Shown here: one piece after another, positions 60,763 to 64,000 of the stretch | Position numbering within the stretch: position 1 is the stretch's first letter | Layout: each line of letters opens with the position of its first letter | Assembly: GCA_001282665.1 (NCBI GenBank) | Contig: LN874948.1 | Location: 1,000,213-1,064,212, forward strand | DNA from: Clostridiales bacterium mt11 | Lineage (GTDB): Bacteria > Bacillota > Clostridia > Tissierellales > Tepidimicrobiaceae | Length of the DNA stretch: 64,000 nucleotides | Direction: 5' to 3' | Program-made: the position numbers and the translations under genes | The notes under the pieces: model-generated | What the model was told of the DNA's origin: nothing | The model's database searches: none | Seen by the model: the letters and a program-made list of their open reading frames with translations, nothing else

Positions 60763-62024
60763 TTTGACTTCTCCTTTCTATGATAGAAATCCATCCCTTC
60801 AACTACCTTTTCCAAACATTCCTCTAAAGGTATGGATTCGGTTAATACTTGTCCTGTAGCGGTAACGGAACCTTTTCTAAATATATTGATCATCCTTATG
60901 GATACTGGGTCCATCCCTAGTTCTTCTGCTATAGTATCCATCTGCTGTTCATGGGCTATAGGCACTTGAGTTGCCCCAAATCCCCTCATAGCTCCTGCAA
61001 AAGGATTGTTGGTATATACTGCATAGCTGTCCACCACTACATTTGGTATATAATAAGGTCCAGTTATATGGACTCCTGCTTTCCTCAAAACATTTGTCGC
61101 CCAAGAAGCATAGGCTCCTGTATCTCCAATGATTTCAGCTTTCATAGCTGATAATCTTCCATCTTTATAAGCTCCAGTTTTACATTTCATAATCATAGGG
61201 TGTCTCTTAGAATGGGCAATAAAGGATTCTTCTCTTGAATAGATTGCCTTTACAGGTCTATTGAGGGTATACGCCGCTAATGCTAAATGTATTTGAAGGC
61301 TTATATCCTCCCTACCGCCAAAAGCACCTCCTATGTTGGTATTTATTATCCTAATCTGCTCCAGCGGTAAGTTGAGGTTTGCAGCTATTTCCTCTCTATC
61401 ATAATGAGGATATTGAGTAGCAACCATAAGGACTATTCTGCCTTCATCATCTATAAAGGCTACTCCCGCCTCTGGTTGTAAAAAAGCATGGTCTACCATA
61501 TGGGTTTTATATGTGTTTTCAACTATTACATGGCTATTTTTAAAACCTTCTTCTATATTTCCTCTCCTAATCTTATAATGGTACATAATATTACTGCCTT
61601 CATGAACTTTTGGTGAACTCTCCTCCATAGCCAATATTGGATCAAATACTCCTTCCAATTCATCATAATGAACTAATATCTTCTTTAAAGCCAATTCACA
61701 AGCCTTTTCCGATTCACCAACAATAAAAACAATTGGGTCTCCAATTCTTCTTACCTTCTTTTCACAGAACACTTCATGATCCTTAAAAACTACTCCATGA
61801 TTATTCCTTGGCACATCCTTATAGGTGAATATCTTGATTATCCCTTCTACCTTTTCTGCTTCTCTAGTGTCAATTCTTATATAAGCATGAGGCTTTTCAG
61901 ATCTAAGGGTTTTGCCATAGACCATTCCATCCATATATATATCTTGGGGATATAAAGCTTTTCCCCTAACCTTGCTAGGAGCATCCACCCTTATGAGGTT
62001 TTTACCAACTATATCTAGTTTCAT
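60759..62024 (-). CDS. Molybdenum hydroxylase, N-terminal part of the Mo subunit (NdhL-like, split gene)
   Basis: 421 residues forming the first half of the Mo subunit: VDAPSKVRGKALYPQDIYMDGMVYGKTLRS, VRRIGDPIVFIVGESEKACELAL, HMVDHAFLQPEAGVAF, NTNIGGAFGGREDISLQIHLAL and the AMRGFGATQVPIAHEQQMD cofactor contact. The protein ends shortly before the KGRGI motif that begins the partner. Together the two make 759 residues, the length of the one-piece subunit encoded at 26688-28973. The start overlaps the 2Fe-2S gene. The complete set small-FAD-L-M follows the order FAD, FeS, L, M. Confidence 0.85.
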   Translation of the reverse strand: MKLDIVGKNLIRVDAPSKVRGKALYPQDIYMDGMVYGKTLRSEKPHAYIRIDTREAEKVEGIIKIFTYKDVPRNNHGVVFKDHEVFCEKKVRRIGDPIVFIVGESEKACELALKKILVHYDELEGVFDPILAMEESSPKVHEGSNIMYHYKIRRGNIEEGFKNSHVIVENTYKTHMVDHAFLQPEAGVAFIDDEGRIVLMVATQYPHYDREEIAANLNLPLEQIRIINTNIGGAFGGREDISLQIHLALAAYTLNRPVKAIYSREESFIAHSKRHPMIMKCKTGAYKDGRLSAMKAEIIGDTGAYASWATNVLRKAGVHITGPYYIPNVVVDSYAVYTNNPFAGAMRGFGATQVPIAHEQQMDTIAEELGMDPVSIRMINIFRKGSVTATGQVLTESIPLEECLEKVVEGMDFYHRKEKSK

Positions 62025-62497
62025 CTCTTTTCCTCCTCCAAATATTTTATGGATAGCTCTGCTGCATCTACGATTTTGTTATATCCTGTACATCTGCATA
62101 GATTCCCAGAAATACCTTTCCTTATTTCTTCTCTTGTAGGGTTAGGATTCTTATCCAACAGTGATTTTATGGACATTATCATACCGGGAGTACAATATCC
62201 ACATTGAACAGCCCCTACATCTACAAATGCCTTCTGAATTGGATGGAGTTCTCCATTTTGTTCTAATCCCTCTATGGTCAAAATACTGCTCCCATGTGCT
62301 TGAAAAGCCATGACCAAACAGGAATTAACCGTCTCTCCATCCATTATTATGGTACAAGCTCCACATTCTCCTTCTCCACAGCCTTCTTTAGTTCCAATTA
62401 ACCCTAATTCATCTCGAAGTAAATCCAAAAGTCTCATGTTTTCATCTATATTTAAGATATAATCTTTTCCATTGATGACAAGTTGTATCCTTTTCAT
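62021..62497 (-). CDS. 2Fe-2S subunit of the second molybdenum hydroxylase
   Basis: 158 residues with both 2Fe-2S centres: KEGCGEGECGACTIIMDGETVNSC in the N-terminal ferredoxin domain, and QCGYCTPGM plus NLCRCTGYN in the helical domain. All eight cysteines are present. It passes electrons from the molybdenum site to FAD. It overlaps both neighbours by 4 bases (FAD gene upstream, L gene downstream), which suggests coupled translation of the four subunits. Confidence 0.93.
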   Translation of the reverse strand: MKRIQLVINGKDYILNIDENMRLLDLLRDELGLIGTKEGCGEGECGACTIIMDGETVNSCLVMAFQAHGSSILTIEGLEQNGELHPIQKAFVDVGAVQCGYCTPGMIMSIKSLLDKNPNPTREEIRKGISGNLCRCTGYNKIVDAAELSIKYLEEEKR

Positions 62498-63360
62498 ACA
62501 CTCACCCCATTTAAGAATCTAGTGCCATCTTCTAAGGCTTCTCTTAACATCCTTTCTACAGCTATTCTCTTATATGGTAAAGTTGTCCTTCCTGCCAATC
62601 TTCTGTCCATACATTGTTGAAGTACTTTTACTCCTTCATCTACTACATCATCATGGAAAGGTTTACCCACTAGATATTTTTCCAATTCCAATTCTCTCAT
62701 AGGATATTTACCTAAAGAGCCACTAGCTACCCTTATATTTTTTATATGTGCCACTTGGTCTAATTCCAAAAAAGTTGCCATAGATATCCTAGAAATAGCT
62801 AAAGCTTTCCTGAGACCTAGTTTAGCAAAATTTAAAACTTGTCTTTCCATAGGCCTTCTAAATTCAATATCTACTAACAATTCGTCCTCTTTTATTCCAC
62901 AATTGGCTTTATCTTTATAATAATCCTCTAATAGTACCTTCCTCTTTCCATGTTTGCTAACTAAAGCAATGGTGCTGTCTAAACAGATTAAAGGAGGGAT
63001 AGAATCTGCAGCAGGAGAACCATTAGCAATATTTCCTCCTATAGTTCCCTTATTCCTTATTTGAGGGGAGCCTACTAAGCTACAAGCTTTATATAATCCC
63101 TGTAGATTTTCATGAAACAACGGATTTTCAACTATTTGAGTAAATGTTACTCCAGCTCCTATTTTTATAAATTCCCCTTCATATTTTATGGTTTTAAGCT
63201 CATCTATACTAGAAATATCGATTAATGCCTTAGGAGTGACTTTTTCATTTCTCAATGCAATAACTATATCCGTTCCACCAGATATTATCTTTGCATCTTG
63301 TGTGTATTTTCCCAATAGTTCCACAACTTCGTCTATAGTTCTGCCTTTATAAACTTCCAT
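62494..63360 (-). CDS. FAD-binding subunit of the second molybdenum hydroxylase
   Basis: 288 residues of the FAD subunit family: KIISGGTDIVIALRN at the pyrophosphate site, SSIDELKTIKYEGEFIKIGAGVTFTQI, and the canonical GSPQIRNKGTIGGNIANGSPAADSIPPL loop. It is clearly different from the shorter FAD subunit of the first enzyme. It starts behind AAGGGGGCAGCAAA and is the first gene after the hairpin that follows the permease gene. Nothing like a separate sigma-54 promoter is visible, so the operon probably depends on read-through from the permease promoter outside the window. Confidence 0.92.
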   Translation of the reverse strand: MEVYKGRTIDEVVELLGKYTQDAKIISGGTDIVIALRNEKVTPKALIDISSIDELKTIKYEGEFIKIGAGVTFTQIVENPLFHENLQGLYKACSLVGSPQIRNKGTIGGNIANGSPAADSIPPLICLDSTIALVSKHGKRKVLLEDYYKDKANCGIKEDELLVDIEFRRPMERQVLNFAKLGLRKALAISRISMATFLELDQVAHIKNIRVASGSLGKYPMRELELEKYLVGKPFHDDVVDEGVKVLQQCMDRRLAGRTTLPYKRIAVERMLREALEDGTRFLNGVSV

Positions 63361-63393
63361 TTTGCTGCCCCCTTTAACTAATTTTGTTTAGAA

Positions 63394-63420
63394 ATGCCGT
63401 CTTCCATGGGAAGACGGCAT
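63394..63420 (-). terminator. Hairpin between the permease and the second hydroxylase operon
   Basis: Perfect 12-base stem ATGCCGTCTTCC / GGAAGACGGCAT with a 3-base loop, but only a weak T-tract on the minus strand. It may be an attenuator that lets part of the transcription enter the hydroxylase genes. Confidence 0.6.
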
Positions 63421-63424
63421 CCTA

Positions 63425-64000
63425 TTAAAGTACGTTCTTTAATATAAATAATAGAGCTAAAATATACATTACAATGGATACGTCTTTATGCTTTCCAGTT
63501 AATAATTTCAAGAATACATAAGATACCATACCAAATACTATACCTTCTGCAATACTATATGCTAAAGGCATCATTATTATTGTTAAGAATGCTGGTATTG
63601 CTTCTGTAAAATCATCTAGTTCTATATCCTTTATTGGACTCATCATGAAAAGTCCAACGAGTATTAATGCTGGTGCAGTTGCAGCTCCTGGAACTATAGT
63701 AAAGATTGGGGCAAATAATAAAGATAATGCAAACATACAAGCTGTTGACAAAGCAGTAAGTCCTGTCCTACCGCCATCTGCTACTCCAGAAGCAGATTCT
63801 ACGAAGGTAGTTACTGTACTAGTTCCTAAACAAGCTCCAGATACAGTACCAACAGCGTCAGCAAATAATGCATGACTAACTCTTGGAAGTTTTCCTTCTT
63901 CATCTAACATATCTGCCTTTGAAGCTACTCCTACTAATGTACCTACAGTATCAAATACGTCTACAAATAGGAAAGTAAACATGACCATTAACATATCCCA
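63425..64000 (-). CDS. Guanine/hypoxanthine-type NCS2 permease (AzgA-like), C-terminal part
   Basis: The gene runs off the window edge, so only the last 191 residues are seen and the start is missing. FTFLFVDVFDTVGTLVGVASKADMLDEEGK and GTSTVTTFVESASGVADGGRTGLTALSTA are hallmarks of the AzgA branch of the NCS2 carriers (adenine, guanine, hypoxanthine), which is distinct from the xanthine/uracil branch encoded twice at 30248-34521. It ends in hydrophobic helices. Its place before adenine deaminase and hydroxylase genes suggests import of adenine or hypoxanthine for that pathway. Confidence 0.9.
   Translation of the reverse strand, partial: WDMLMVMFTFLFVDVFDTVGTLVGVASKADMLDEEGKLPRVSHALFADAVGTVSGACLGTSTVTTFVESASGVADGGRTGLTALSTACMFALSLLFAPIFTIVPGAATAPALILVGLFMMSPIKDIELDDFTEAIPAFLTIIMMPLAYSIAEGIVFGMVSYVFLKLLTGKHKDVSIVMYILALLFILKNVL

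Noticed and set aside
59746..62024. Frameshifted or broken xanthine dehydrogenase gene
   Set aside because: The ATGA overlap, the strong ribosome site and the known NdhL/NdhM precedent show two intended genes.
1..64000. tRNA and rRNA genes
   Set aside because: No cloverleaf-like sequence with the conserved T-loop pattern and no rRNA segment was recognised; a covariance search would be needed to exclude them fully.

Overview
The window looks like the chromosome of a low-GC, anaerobic Gram-positive bacterium. The best guess is the Clostridia/Tissierellia group, near purine- and amino-acid-fermenting genera such as Gottschalkia or Tissierella. Reasons: AT-rich DNA, strong GGAGG ribosome sites, a Gram-positive-type lipoprotein and surface proteins, PTS genes, and above all a selenium-linked purine fermentation gene set. 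The species is an inference; no rRNA or tRNA was seen.

Layout. 1-1153: edge-truncated 5'-nucleotidase (-). 1480-3702: a small unknown protein and a short CstA carrier (+), followed by a convergent RAYT-type transposase with a degenerate HUH motif. 4778-5460: glucose-type EIIA whose leader carries a BglG-family antiterminator target (RAT) overlapping an intrinsic terminator. 5537-14893: three secreted or surface proteins (subtilisin-like protease, LRR protein, Ig-like/FIVAR protein). The last lacks its 5' end, which abuts a group II intron remnant. 15251-37146: one long co-oriented purine catabolism region matching much of the E. coli yge/yqe/ygf/xdh cluster. It encodes YgeX, YgeY, two NCS2 purine permeases, a GuaD-like deaminase, a three-subunit xanthine dehydrogenase-type hydroxylase, SsnA, a PreA-like protein, a D-aminoacylase-like protein and a hydantoinase. 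YqeB, XdhC, a ModE-like regulator, a FecCD-type ABC transporter probably for molybdate, and a formimidoyltransferase follow. 37572-39146: chemoreceptor. 39646-47194: a conserved but functionally unassigned cluster (PRD regulator, amidohydrolase, one-domain PRD protein, SFCGS protein, DUF4312/4311/4310 proteins, SelA-like PLP enzyme, KDPG-type aldolase). 47443-52917: mannose-family PTS operon with an aldolase, a dehydrogenase and a SorC regulator. 53352-63360: a second purine operon (split Mo hydroxylase, adenine deaminase, second chemoreceptor, YqeC, MocA and a sigma-54 enhancer-binding protein), with a guanine/hypoxanthine-type permease at the window edge.

How it works together. Purines enter through NCS2 permeases. 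Adenine and guanine are deaminated, and molybdenum hydroxylases, probably of the selenium-dependent class (inferred from YqeB, YqeC, MocA, SsnA and YgeY), oxidise them. Ring-opening amidohydrolases, YgeY and YgeX would carry the products to ammonia and pyruvate-level intermediates, and the formimidoyltransferase may collect one-carbon units. The ABC transporter supplies the metal and the accessory proteins mature the cofactor.

The most striking new signal is regulatory. Three sigma-54 promoters (before ygeX, before the first chemoreceptor and before the PTS operon) each have upstream an array of three palindromes TTATC-N5-GATAA. The centre spacings are nearly identical: 21 and 63 bp, 21 and 64 bp, 21 and 63 bp. 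The array before the PTS lies directly beside the enhancer-binding protein gene, so that protein is the obvious candidate activator of all three. The second candidate for an undescribed system is the 39646-47194 cluster, which looks like a PTS-like transporter joined to an amidohydrolase, ammonia-lyase and aldolase pathway of unknown substrate.
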